A stretch of 37,162 nucleotides of DNA from Marinilabiliaceae bacterium UBA5213 (GTDB taxonomy: Bacteria; Bacteroidota; Bacteroidia; Bacteroidales; Marinilabiliaceae), in NCBI GenBank assembly GCA_002412555.1, contig DHVH01000245.1, positions 1 to 37,162 on the forward strand. Direction: 5' to 3'. Position numbers and translations under genes: made by a program. The notes under the pieces are model-generated. The model was given only the letters and a program-made list of their open reading frames with translations. It had not been told where the DNA came from and ran no database searches. This document shows, piece by piece, positions 16,438 to 24,882 of the stretch (its first letter is position 1; every line of letters begins with the position of its first letter).

Positions 16438-16477
16438 GTCATCTATTATTCGGAACAATTACAAATTACAACCCTCA

Positions 16478-16508
16478 TTGCAATTTGAAGGGTATTATTA
16501 TATTTTTG
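16478..16508 (+). promoter_or_regulatory. Promoter of the propeller/ABC operon
   Basis: TTG at 16478-16480, a 20-bp spacer and TATTTTTG at 16501-16508 match the Bacteroidota consensus exactly. Transcription would start near 16514, about 30 bases before ATG 16544, and would read through the propeller, DUF5687 and ABC genes, which are separated by 16 bp and 2 bp. Confidence 0.65.
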
Positions 16509-16543
16509 GGTGAGCATTTTACTTAATCCTTTAGCCGACACCC

Positions 16544-17632
16544 ATGATTATTACAAAAGTCAAACTTCTTCTGCTTTGCGCATTGGTTTTTCTTGTGAGT
16601 TGTACTGTTGTGATGCCTTGCAAAGGGCAGTCTTTAAGAGTAAATAGACAAGAAACGCCAATAGAAAAATTCCCCCAATTTATTAAGGTGAATTTTGTAA
16701 AGGTAAGTGCTTATACCTTTTACGAACCCTTAGAAATGCATATAAAAGATGACTTTATCATATGTCAAAATACTGATACCCCTGAAAATGGATACTGGTT
16801 TAACATCTTGAACAAACAAGGAAAAGTCGTTGATCGAAAATTCAAAAAGGGGAAAGGGCCTAATGAGGTTCTCAAGGCGGGAAGTAGTGGGTTTGACAAC
16901 AACAGGTTTTGGCACTTTGACAGAGGTCTGAGAAAATTTTGGGTTGTTAATAGTGTTTTGCAGGATACCCCCAACCCAAAATCAAACTCAATTGATCTAA
17001 TGGTTGGCCGAGCCAGGTATTATAACGACTCAACGATCATAACGAGAGGAGGAACAGGAACCAGTTACAAATACGATCTTTATGACTTCAAAAACAAAAA
17101 AATAATTGGAGGCTATGGCGACCTTAGTACCCTTTCAAAACTTGACGTATTTGACAATGGGTGGAACCCTCAGATGGAAAAAGAATATTTTGAAGGCGAT
17201 TTCAAATTTAAGCCAGATAAAACAAAGTTCGTTGTCGGTTACTATTACTTTGATGTAATTGAAATATACCATGCAAAAGGTGATCTTATTAAGGCCATCA
17301 GAGGACCATTAAGATTATCGCCTGAATTTAGACTGTTTGCGACCAAAGAATATGCCGGTTTCGACAAACATCCGCAAACGATAGTTGCTTATACATATAT
17401 TCAATGTACAGACAAATATATCTATGCCGCTTTTTCTGGTAATCAATTACATGGGGGCTCGCCATTCCATCCTAAAAAAAAATATGTCTTCAATTGGAAC
17501 GGAGACTCCATAGCCATTCTGCAACTGAACCATCCAGTAATGTCATTTGTCATTGATGAAAAAGATAACACCATATATTCCGTTTCTGATAGTACTGGCG
17601 ACTTTATAAAAGCTACTTTTTCAATTGAATAA
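16544..17632 (+). CDS. BF3164-like beta-propeller protein (P1), secreted
   Basis: A 362-residue exported protein of the BF3164/TolB-like six-bladed propeller group, common and functionally uncharacterised in Bacteroidota. The N-terminal hydrophobic segment ends FLVSC, a plausible lipobox (C20). The family hallmark is KKGKGPNEVLKAGSSGF in the first blades; later blades include YVFNWNGDSIAILQLNHPVM and a closing IYSVSDSTGDFIKATFSIE. The closest relative in the window is the gene at 23123-24208, with which it aligns over its whole length. It heads an operon with DUF5687 and an ABC ATPase, suggesting a shared envelope process. Ligand unknown. Confidence 0.75.
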   Translation: MIITKVKLLLLCALVFLVSCTVVMPCKGQSLRVNRQETPIEKFPQFIKVNFVKVSAYTFYEPLEMHIKDDFIICQNTDTPENGYWFNILNKQGKVVDRKFKKGKGPNEVLKAGSSGFDNNRFWHFDRGLRKFWVVNSVLQDTPNPKSNSIDLMVGRARYYNDSTIITRGGTGTSYKYDLYDFKNKKIIGGYGDLSTLSKLDVFDNGWNPQMEKEYFEGDFKFKPDKTKFVVGYYYFDVIEIYHAKGDLIKAIRGPLRLSPEFRLFATKEYAGFDKHPQTIVAYTYIQCTDKYIYAAFSGNQLHGGSPFHPKKKYVFNWNGDSIAILQLNHPVMSFVIDEKDNTIYSVSDSTGDFIKATFSIE

Positions 17633-17648
17633 CTTAAAGATTTTTTCC

Positions 17649-19109
17649 ATGCTTAACCTTTTCCTCCATCAATGGCTAGAAACCAAACGATCTTTATTTT
17701 GGCAAAAAAGTGTCTTTGTGAACATTCTTTCCGGGATTATGGGTCTTTACTTTCTGATCAACTTTTTATTATTAGGTTTTTATGCCGATGATTTGATTCA
17801 ATCGGTTTATCAGGAGTCCAACACCATCCGGCTTTTTTCAGGCTTCATACTGTTCTATTATCTATTCGACTTATTTGCCCGGTTTATGGTGCAAAAAAAT
17901 ACTGTTTTGTCCATCCAACCCTATCTGATTCTTCCGGTGTCAAAACAAAGCTTGATCCATTACCCTCTGGTCAGAAGCATCTTTAGCTTTTTGAATGTCC
18001 TGGCATTATGCCTGATTATCCCCTATTTTGTGAAGGTGGTGGTACCTGGCACCAGTCCCGGTTTCGCTTCAAGTTGGTTCGCAACGCTTATCGCATTGAT
18101 GTTTATCAACAATTTTATAATAATTGCCATTAAAAAGCTCGACGCCATTAACCCCATCCTCATATCAATTTTTATTGTTTCAATTGGTAGTCTGCTTTAT
18201 CTGAACTTCAAAGACATCTTTAGTTTATCCACCCATTTTTCTGCAATGATCTTTTTCATTGCAGAAAAGCCCATCATGGTGGTGATACCGATCATGCTTT
18301 TGGCCATAAGCTATTATTTTGCCTTTAGTTCCTTGCGAAAAGGGCTTTACTCAGAAAGTCCCAACAACAGGGAAGCCGGAAGCCAGGGCACTTTTTCTTT
18401 TCTGACAAGGCGCGGTCAGGTGGCCAACCTGCTTGCTATCGAGTTAAAAATGATTTTTCGCAACAAAAGACCCAAAACAGCCTTACTTTATGGGGTGTTA
18501 ATGATTCCTTACGGCTTACTTCTTTTGCAAAATAAAGCAGATGATTATTTCCTGATTCTTTTTATTGGGTTTATGATTATTTCCAGCATTCCAACAATGT
18601 ATGCCCAGCTTGTCTTTTCATGGGAAAGTTCCCATTTAGATGGTTATTTGACCAACAATGTAACCATCGTAAACTACTTAAAATCAAAATATTTATTGAT
18701 TGGCCTATTAACCATTACAAGCTACCTGTTGGCTCTCCCGCTCGTTTTAGTCCACCCCGAGTTGCTTAAAATCCATACGGCCATGTTATTCTATACCATT
18801 GGCGTATCATCTACAATTATCCTTACATTAGGTTGCTTTAAAAGAAAACCCATCAGTCTGGCCAAAAATCAGATGATCAATTATGAAGGGCTCAGCATCG
18901 TAGAATTTTTAATGATTTTTCCCTTATTGGGATTACCATCTATTATATACTTCATTTTGAATGCTTACGACCAATCAGCCTATGCCGAATATGGCATCGG
19001 CCTTGTTGGATTAGCAGGCATCGTTTTCAACCACCAACTATTGCAAGCCATTGGCCGGCTGTTTGTAAAAAACAAGTATGCTATGGGACAAGGTTTTAGA
19101 AAAAACTAA
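17649..19109 (+). CDS. DUF5687 polytopic membrane protein (ABC exporter permease-like)
   Basis: About 486 residues with ten to twelve hydrophobic segments and few charged loops. It begins MLNLFLHQWLETKRSLFWQK and continues with GIMGLYFLINFLLLGFYADD, the typical start of DUF5687 proteins. These are found in Bacteroidota directly upstream of an ABC ATPase and are presumed to be its membrane subunit. The frame reaches back to TTG 17625 inside the P1 gene, but ATG 17649 agrees with the family start. Its stop is 2 bp before the ATPase start, so the two are surely a pair. The transported substrate is unknown. Confidence 0.85.
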   Translation: MLNLFLHQWLETKRSLFWQKSVFVNILSGIMGLYFLINFLLLGFYADDLIQSVYQESNTIRLFSGFILFYYLFDLFARFMVQKNTVLSIQPYLILPVSKQSLIHYPLVRSIFSFLNVLALCLIIPYFVKVVVPGTSPGFASSWFATLIALMFINNFIIIAIKKLDAINPILISIFIVSIGSLLYLNFKDIFSLSTHFSAMIFFIAEKPIMVVIPIMLLAISYYFAFSSLRKGLYSESPNNREAGSQGTFSFLTRRGQVANLLAIELKMIFRNKRPKTALLYGVLMIPYGLLLLQNKADDYFLILFIGFMIISSIPTMYAQLVFSWESSHLDGYLTNNVTIVNYLKSKYLLIGLLTITSYLLALPLVLVHPELLKIHTAMLFYTIGVSSTIILTLGCFKRKPISLAKNQMINYEGLSIVEFLMIFPLLGLPSIIYFILNAYDQSAYAEYGIGLVGLAGIVFNHQLLQAIGRLFVKNKYAMGQGFRKN

Positions 19110-19111
19110 TT

Positions 19112-19804
19112 ATGATAGAGCTTTTAGAATTACAGAAAACTTACAGCGAAAAGACTGTATTATCAATCCAGCAACTGACCATCTCCACCGGAGAACTTGT
19201 TGGCTTAGTAGGGAATAACGGAGCCGGAAAAACAACCATGCTCAGTCTGATTCTGGACCTTATCAAACCCACAAAAGGGATGGCCAGAAGCAAGCAGAAG
19301 GATGTTTCAAAAACGGATAGTTGGAAAGCCTATACAGGTTCCTATTTGGGTGAAGGCTTTCTAATCCCATTTTTAACACCTCTTGAATTCCTGGACTATG
19401 TCGGTAATCTGCATGGTAAGAACAAAGCCGATTTAAGTGACTTTTTATCTGATGTCTCCGGCTTTTTCTCGGGTGACATGAACGCCAAAAAGTACATCCG
19501 GGACCTATCCATAGGCAATAAAAACAAAATAGGCATTCTGGCCGCTATTTATGCATCACCCGAAATATTGATCCTGGACGAGCCCTTTGCCAACCTGGAT
19601 CCGGGCTCACAATCCTGGTTAAAACGAAAATTAACCGAACTCAACCAAAGGGGTGTTTCCGTATTGATGTCCAGCCATGACTTAAAACATGTGACCGATG
19701 TCTGCTCCAGAGTATTGCTACTGGATAACGGAAAAATCATTAAAGACATCCATGTTAGCAACACTGCCTTAATGGAGCTCGAAGCGTATTTCAGTATTCA
19801 ATAA
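19112..19804 (+). CDS. ABC transporter ATP-binding protein
   Basis: A 230-residue ABC ATPase with Walker A GNNGAGKTT (34-42), signature LSIGNKNK (132-139), Walker B ILILDEP (152-158) with D-loop NLDPGS, and the switch histidine in MSSHDLKH. The signature has LSIG instead of LSGG, which is common in ABC-2/DUF5687-type exporters. It energises the membrane protein encoded 2 bp upstream. It follows P1 and precedes P2, so it lies in the middle of the propeller lipoproteins; whether the exporter acts on them, on lipids or on a small molecule is open. Confidence 0.92.
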   Translation: MIELLELQKTYSEKTVLSIQQLTISTGELVGLVGNNGAGKTTMLSLILDLIKPTKGMARSKQKDVSKTDSWKAYTGSYLGEGFLIPFLTPLEFLDYVGNLHGKNKADLSDFLSDVSGFFSGDMNAKKYIRDLSIGNKNKIGILAAIYASPEILILDEPFANLDPGSQSWLKRKLTELNQRGVSVLMSSHDLKHVTDVCSRVLLLDNGKIIKDIHVSNTALMELEAYFSIQ

Positions 19805-19861
19805 TGCACTAAAAGTTAGGACGAAATCCCATTACCTACTCAAATCGAAACTTTAAATGAT

Positions 19862-20908
19862 ATGACCAGCAAAACCCTTATTTTTTTAGTGCTCATTATG
19901 ATGTTGTTTGCATGTAGCAAAACTCCATCCCCTACATCCCTTGAAACATTGTTTAGTAAAAAACCTTCAATTGACATTGATTGTGAACCAGAAGAATCAT
20001 CCCTGTTTTTTGGCCAGCCTGTTGAGATGGTTATTATTGACTCATTGTTGATCGTAAAAGATGCTTATGCCAATAATTATTTCTCAGTCATTAACCTTCA
20101 GAATCTTAAATTGATTAAGCGATTTGGTGTACATGGCAATGGACCTGATGAAATTATGTACCCCTCGAATTTAACAACCAACCATGAAAAAGTTTTAGGG
20201 TTTACCACCAAGAATCCAACAACATATTTAGAACTGAATATTTACCATCTAATAAATTCAACGGCTCCTACTTTCCAAAATACAATTTCCGTAGAGGATG
20301 AAATCCAATGGCCGTTTGATTTAATATTTTTTGGTGGAATTGGCAACTACATTGCCAAAGGAATGTTTACTAACGGGAAATATGGTATTATAAACAAAGA
20401 CGGACATATCGAAAAGACCTTTGGCACGGTTCCCGAAAAATATGAAAACACGATTGAGAATCGACTACTAAACAGCGGCTATCAAGGTTATATCCAACCT
20501 CATCCCAAAGGAGATAAAATAGTACATTTATCAGCAGTGTGCGATCTGATTGATATAATTGATGCGGACTTGAACATCCAACGATTTCAAACCTATGATC
20601 CTGAACTTAAAGAAAAAATGGGCATGGTAGGTAGCAGTTCAAGCTCTCCTTATGGATTTACTTCATTGGGGGTTACTGAAGAATACATCTTCGGACTTTA
20701 TTCAGGCAGGAACTTTAAAGATCATGGGGGTTATGCAAGATTTGGAAACAAGGTGTATGTGCTTGACTGGAAATTGAAACCAATTTGTGCTCTAAATTTT
20801 GAGACTGAAGTAGCAAGTATCGCTGTTGATGTGAACACGAATAAGCTTTATTATCTCACACTTATAGAAGATGAGATTAAGCTATGTTCCTGGGAGATAA
20901 CCCTCTAA
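19862..20908 (+). CDS. BF3164-like beta-propeller lipoprotein (P2)
   Basis: A 348-residue lipoprotein (lipobox LFAC, C18) with the BF3164/TolB-like propeller pattern: LIKRFGVHGNGPDEIMYPSN in the first third, IIDADLNIQRF blade strands and a closing blade (ASIAVDVNTNKLYYLTLIED). It is clearly related to, but distant from, P1, P3 and P5. It sits 57 bp after the ABC ATPase and may be co-transcribed with it; no separate promoter was seen. Function unknown. Confidence 0.75.
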   Translation: MTSKTLIFLVLIMMLFACSKTPSPTSLETLFSKKPSIDIDCEPEESSLFFGQPVEMVIIDSLLIVKDAYANNYFSVINLQNLKLIKRFGVHGNGPDEIMYPSNLTTNHEKVLGFTTKNPTTYLELNIYHLINSTAPTFQNTISVEDEIQWPFDLIFFGGIGNYIAKGMFTNGKYGIINKDGHIEKTFGTVPEKYENTIENRLLNSGYQGYIQPHPKGDKIVHLSAVCDLIDIIDADLNIQRFQTYDPELKEKMGMVGSSSSSPYGFTSLGVTEEYIFGLYSGRNFKDHGGYARFGNKVYVLDWKLKPICALNFETEVASIAVDVNTNKLYYLTLIEDEIKLCSWEITL

Positions 20909-20962
20909 AATTCAGTTTGCTGAAATAAAACCCTTTAGAAAAAATAAAATCCTTACAACCAC

Positions 20963-21632
20963 ATGAAACCATTCACCTTTATAAGCCTATTTGTTCTTAT
21001 TGCTATGATAGGATGCAATAATGAAAATCAATCACAAGTAAAAAGTTTTGATCTTGAGGATGTAAAAAGCATCAGTGTTGAACATTTAATTAAAGAAATC
21101 CCATTGGATTTTCTTGTTCGGTTTGGGGATTTTATGCTGACCGATGATTATTTGGTCTTTAATGATCAGGCATCCATCAATGAAAAGGGCATCCATTTGT
21201 TTGACAAAAACACATTTGAATTCATCACAAGTACCGAGATACATTAGGGGCTACGTTAACCGAGACCTCATGTCCATTTGTAATTATAACGGCGACTTAC
21301 TTTTTAACGTCTCTGGTCCATTGATTAATGCTTTAAGCGAGGAATATGATGTCTCTGAATACTTCAAAGAAGTAGATTTGTATAACGACCTAGTACTTGC
21401 CTCCTATTTAGGTGGAAAAAGAGTGATCTTTGAAGAAGGTCAACAGCCTCAGTTTATCTCTCCATCCATGTTATTAGTCTTTAGTAGCGCTGGTGATCTA
21501 GTTAAAAGGATTGACGTTGGCCACACCTTCTCTTCCTTTTGCATTGATGAGGACAATGACCGAGTCATTCTTTATTTTGATGATCGTGAAAGCGCACTCG
21601 GTTATTTTTCTTTGAATGGCATTTTGAACTAG
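20963..21632 (+). pseudogene. Broken BF3164-like propeller lipoprotein (P3)
   Basis: The first part (20963-21247, 94 codons) has a lipoprotein signal (AMIGC, C18) and the first propeller strands up to FDKNTFEFITSTEIH, then stops at 21245-21247. The +1 frame continues in the family pattern (RGYVNRDLMSICNYNGDLLF) to the stop at 21630-21632. Together the halves make only about 223 residues, whereas P1, P2 and P5 have 348-362. The GxGPxE segment and one to two blades are missing. The simplest reading is an internal deletion of over 300 bp with a frameshift near 21240. The second half has no good start of its own. Confidence 0.7.
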
Positions 21633-21671
21633 CTAACGATGGAATTATTTTGACGTAAATCAACAACTAAA

Positions 21672-22871
21672 ATGGATATGCAAAAAACTAATATTGCCAG
21701 AAATATCGTAGTGATGCACCTAAAATATTCTTTGTGCACATTGCTTCTAACAATGACAGTTTTAGGCTGTATTAACAAAATTAAGGACACAGATTCTTCT
21801 CCTCAAATAACGGAAATCAATTTCGGGGAATTAAAAAAAGTGAAAAATTCAATTTTAAATATTGATCAAATCATTCGATTAAAACTATCTGATTCAACAG
21901 TTTTAGGAACCATAAATCAAGTGGAAGTATTCAATGACAAAATATATTTACTTGATGACAACTATTTATATGAATTCTCATTTGATGGTAAGTTTTTAAG
22001 GAAACTCAACAGGAAAGGCAATGGGCCTGGTGAGTTTATAATGCTTCATAGCTTTTTTATTGATCATGAGAATGGCAATCTATATTTGTATGACCCTATT
22101 GGAGGGCGATTACTTTCTTATGGAATACAACAATTTAACTTCATTCAGAATATTGAATTACCTTATCTGTCGCCATTCTCTTTTATAAAGGACTCAAAAA
22201 GTGATTTATTCATTTATTACTATAGCATAAGACCTTATGATGATTTACATACCCACCTGGTAATGAGCAATAAAGAAGGGATTGTAAAAAGTCATCTATT
22301 AAATGGAGAGAAGTCTGGACATCTAATGCATGGAGATCCTCGAAACATTTATTCCATAAATGGAATAGTCCGGTTATACCCCAATTTTTCAAATAAAATA
22401 TACGAATTAAACAATGACTCCTTATTCACAAGATATAGTTTAGATTTTGGGCCCCATAGCTTCCCATCTGCAGAATTCTTTATGAGTTTTGATGATGAAC
22501 GGCCATTAATGAAAGAACTTATTGTTGGAGATAGTAACTGGATTAGGTTAATGTATGTTTATGAGACCCAAAAATATTTGACTGTAAAATATTATATTAA
22601 TCGTGAATTTTATGTGGCCTATTGGGATAAGGAATCAAATAAAAAACTTCATTTTAAGGCCAGTGACCTTGACGATGATCTCCGTATAGGAGGTAACTTT
22701 CCATTACCAATAGGGACCTATAATGATAAAATTATTGGTCTATTAAATCCATATACGATGGATATCAATCAAATAGAAAAACCGGATTTACTGTACTTAA
22801 AAAAAAGCGACTTGGAATCTCAAAACCCTATACTATTATTATACAAAATTGAACTGATGACTAATAATTAG
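21672..22871 (+). CDS. 6-bladed beta-propeller lipoprotein (P4)
   Basis: A 399-residue lipoprotein of the 6-bladed beta-propeller group (PF17170-like). The signal peptide ends TVLGC; if ATG 21714 is the start, the signal is a normal 18 residues, otherwise the n-region is long. The hallmark RKGNGPGEFIMLHSFFIDHE is complete, followed by NLYLYDPIGGRLLSY and a full set of blade strands. It follows the broken P3 by 39 bp and is followed by a 251-bp gap with a palindromic element. Very AT-rich. Ligand and role unknown. Confidence 0.78.
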   Translation: MDMQKTNIARNIVVMHLKYSLCTLLLTMTVLGCINKIKDTDSSPQITEINFGELKKVKNSILNIDQIIRLKLSDSTVLGTINQVEVFNDKIYLLDDNYLYEFSFDGKFLRKLNRKGNGPGEFIMLHSFFIDHENGNLYLYDPIGGRLLSYGIQQFNFIQNIELPYLSPFSFIKDSKSDLFIYYYSIRPYDDLHTHLVMSNKEGIVKSHLLNGEKSGHLMHGDPRNIYSINGIVRLYPNFSNKIYELNNDSLFTRYSLDFGPHSFPSAEFFMSFDDERPLMKELIVGDSNWIRLMYVYETQKYLTVKYYINREFYVAYWDKESNKKLHFKASDLDDDLRIGGNFPLPIGTYNDKIIGLLNPYTMDINQIEKPDLLYLKKSDLESQNPILLLYKIELMTNN

Positions 22872-22916
22872 AATAACAGGTGTTTGGCTTATGAAAATAT
22901 TTGTTACACTGATTGC

Positions 22917-22997
22917 CACAGAGAAGAAACCGAGACACACCGAGTTTTAATATAATAATCTCAGTGAAACTCCTGAGTCTCTCCTTTACTCTCCGTG
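22917..22997. repeat. Imperfect palindrome of CACAGAG/CTCCGTG type
   Basis: The 251-bp gap before P5 contains CACAGAGAAGAAACCGAGAC at its left side and a degenerate reverse complement ending CTCCTTTACTCTCCGTG at its right, so the region can fold into a long imperfect hairpin. Similar cacagag...ctctgtg strings are dispersed intergenic repeats in many bacteria. No convincing gene lies in the gap; a 19-codon frame from 22891 runs into the repeat and is probably chance. Confidence 0.5.
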
Positions 22998-23068
22998 CAA
23001 TCCATGAGAAAAAGATGATGTTTGTGAGTCATTTTTGAGTCCGGATACGAATATAAAATGGGTGTCTA

Positions 23069-23076
23069 TAAATTTG
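23069..23076 (+). promoter_or_regulatory. Possible -7 box before P5
   Basis: TAAATTTG matches TAnnTTTG exactly, 46 bases before ATG 23123, but no TTG stands at the proper distance upstream. Weak candidate promoter for P5 and the thioredoxin-like gene. Confidence 0.3.
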
Positions 23077-23122
23077 ACGGCCATGATAAAAAAATAATCT
23101 TTCACTTAATAAACCTTCTGAA

Positions 23123-24208
23123 ATGCTTAAACTGTATCTATGCATAGTTGTACTTTTTGTAAGTACGTCCTTTCAAGGGCAAAGAATAAGAGTTAACGAA
23201 AATGAGACTCCTATAAAAAAATTTCCGAAAATTTTAACTGTGAAATTTCAAACGCTAAGAAGCTATACCCATTCTGAACCGAAAGAAATGCACCTAAAAG
23301 ATAATTTAATTATTTGTCATAATTCAGAAACACAGGAAGATGGTTATTGGATGAATATACTAACAACACATGGAGAGCTTGTAGATAAAAAAGTTAAAAG
23401 AGGAAAAGGGCCCGATGAAATTTTACTAGCGGGAAGTAGTGGCTTCTACAATGATATGTTTTGGGTTTTTGACAGACCCTTAGGACGATTATGGTTCATG
23501 AAAAATTTTCTGGAAGGAGAATCAGATTTAATTGCATATTCGACTGATTTAAAAGTGCTGGGAGTTAGATACCTTAATAATTCCAGTTTAATAACATTCG
23601 GTTCAACAGGTTCAAGTAACAAGTACGATATTTATGATTTTAAGTCAAATAAAGTTATTAGAGGAGCTGGAAATTTTAATACTTTACCTAAATCTGTAGG
23701 GGTTAGAAATTCACAAAAAGAAGAATGGAATCCTCAGCCAGAAAAATTGTATTTCGAAGGAGATTATAAAGTAAAACCAGACGGAACCAAATTTGTCGCA
23801 GGCTGTTACTTTTTTGATGTTTTAGAGATATATCAAACTGATGGTAAGCTCATTAAGGCTATACGAGGGCCTTTGCATCTTAATCCTAATTTTAAAGTAT
23901 TTAAGACTAATGAATATGCAGGTGTAGATCGTCCTCCGGATACGAGAGTAGGCTACTCATATATTTCTTGTTCTGATAAATATATTTACGCTGGTTTTTC
24001 CGGCAAGCCCATTATGGAAGATTCTCCTTTCCATTTTAAAAAAATATATGTATTTGACTGGGAAGGTGAATCAATCGCAATTCTTAATCTAAACCATCCA
24101 ATAATGTCTTTCGTTTATGACGAAGAAGAAAAATCTATGTATGCCGTTTCCGGACGAAGTGGCGATCTTATCAAAGCTTCTTTTTCAATCGATGGTTCTG
24201 CTCAATAG
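23123..24208 (+). CDS. BF3164-like beta-propeller protein (P5), paralogue of P1
   Basis: A 361-residue exported protein that aligns end to end with P1: both have RVNxxETPIxKFP after the signal, then EMHxKDxxIIC, KxGKGPxEx, AGSSGF, EYAGxD, DKYIYAxFSG and SIAILxLNHPxMSFV. By eye roughly half the residues are identical. The signal peptide has no clear lipobox, so it is probably cleaved by signal peptidase I and released to the periplasm, whereas P1 may be lipidated. The gene is more AT-rich than P1. It is 54 bp upstream of the thioredoxin-like lipoprotein. Function unknown. Confidence 0.75.
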   Translation: MLKLYLCIVVLFVSTSFQGQRIRVNENETPIKKFPKILTVKFQTLRSYTHSEPKEMHLKDNLIICHNSETQEDGYWMNILTTHGELVDKKVKRGKGPDEILLAGSSGFYNDMFWVFDRPLGRLWFMKNFLEGESDLIAYSTDLKVLGVRYLNNSSLITFGSTGSSNKYDIYDFKSNKVIRGAGNFNTLPKSVGVRNSQKEEWNPQPEKLYFEGDYKVKPDGTKFVAGCYFFDVLEIYQTDGKLIKAIRGPLHLNPNFKVFKTNEYAGVDRPPDTRVGYSYISCSDKYIYAGFSGKPIMEDSPFHFKKIYVFDWEGESIAILNLNHPIMSFVYDEEEKSMYAVSGRSGDLIKASFSIDGSAQ

Positions 24209-24262
24209 AATTTGATATAGAGATAAGTGCAAAATTATACTGTCGAAGAAAAAAATATCTAA

Positions 24263-24811
24263 ATGAATATCAAACAATTATTATGCTTAAGCATTGCTCT
24301 TGTCCTTAGCTCTTGCACCAGCCCCTCACAATCAGAGAAGGAGTTGCGTGAAGCCCTAAACGCAACATTGATCCTAGATTTTATTGACTCTGTATTACAC
24401 AAGGATTCGACTATAGACTTCAACCTCTTTAGAGAGAAGCATGATTTTCTGTCTGTGGTATATCTACAAAACGGCTGCTTGCCTTGTTACCCCAAGTTTG
24501 TGGAGTGGCATAAAAAAATGGCCGAGATGGGTGATATTGCAAATTATTCTATCCTATTTGTACTTCAAACTGATAGCTATAATGATTTCATGTTGAATGT
24601 GCAGGAGTTAGGTGAGGCCATTGATGAAAAATACTACATCATCATTGATCCAGATCATCAGTTTGTTATTAACAACAGTCAAATTCCTGATTGGGTTCTA
24701 AACAGCTCCATGCTCATTGATTCAGAGAACAAAATTAAAATGGTGGGAGCGCCATGGGTCAATAAAGATATGAAGAACCTGTTTTTTAAAACAGTGAGCA
24801 ATGAGCAGTAA
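24263..24811 (+). CDS. Thioredoxin-like lipoprotein with CLPC motif
   Basis: A 182-residue lipoprotein (lipobox LSSC, C18). After a helical linker the sequence LSVVYLQNGCLPCYPKFVEW places C72-L-P-C75 at the start of a helix after a beta strand, as in thioredoxin/TlpA folds. The later segment YYIIIDPDHQFVINNSQIPD fits the cis-Pro side of the fold. It is a probable envelope disulfide reductase or redox partner. Such proteins accompany 6-bladed propeller genes in Bacteroidota, so P5 or its neighbours may be the client; that is inference. The last codons (SNEQ) and the stop are written in the repeat that fills the following gap. Confidence 0.72.
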   Translation: MNIKQLLCLSIALVLSSCTSPSQSEKELREALNATLILDFIDSVLHKDSTIDFNLFREKHDFLSVVYLQNGCLPCYPKFVEWHKKMAEMGDIANYSILFVLQTDSYNDFMLNVQELGEAIDEKYYIIIDPDHQFVINNSQIPDWVLNSSMLIDSENKIKMVGAPWVNKDMKNLFFKTVSNEQ

Positions 24812-24871
24812 ACAGTTATCAATGATCAATAAATTATGTATATCGAATTGGTAACTGATGATAGACCCTTT
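24791..24871. repeat. Intergenic repeat block A (thioredoxin-like to adaptor)
   Basis: Starts with ACAGTGAGCAATGAGCAG inside the end of the thioredoxin-like gene, includes its stop codon (24809-24811), continues CAGTTATCAATGATCAATAA and ends with a GGTAACTGATGAT right part. It is the shortest and most decayed of five related blocks. Confidence 0.6.
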
Positions 24872-24882
24872 TAAAAACCATT

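Noticed and set aside
22891..22950. 19-codon frame MKIFVTLIATEKKPRHTEF
   Set aside because: It begins with a short hydrophobic run but its second half is the CACAGAG repeat; too short and without a promoter or homologue that I recognise.
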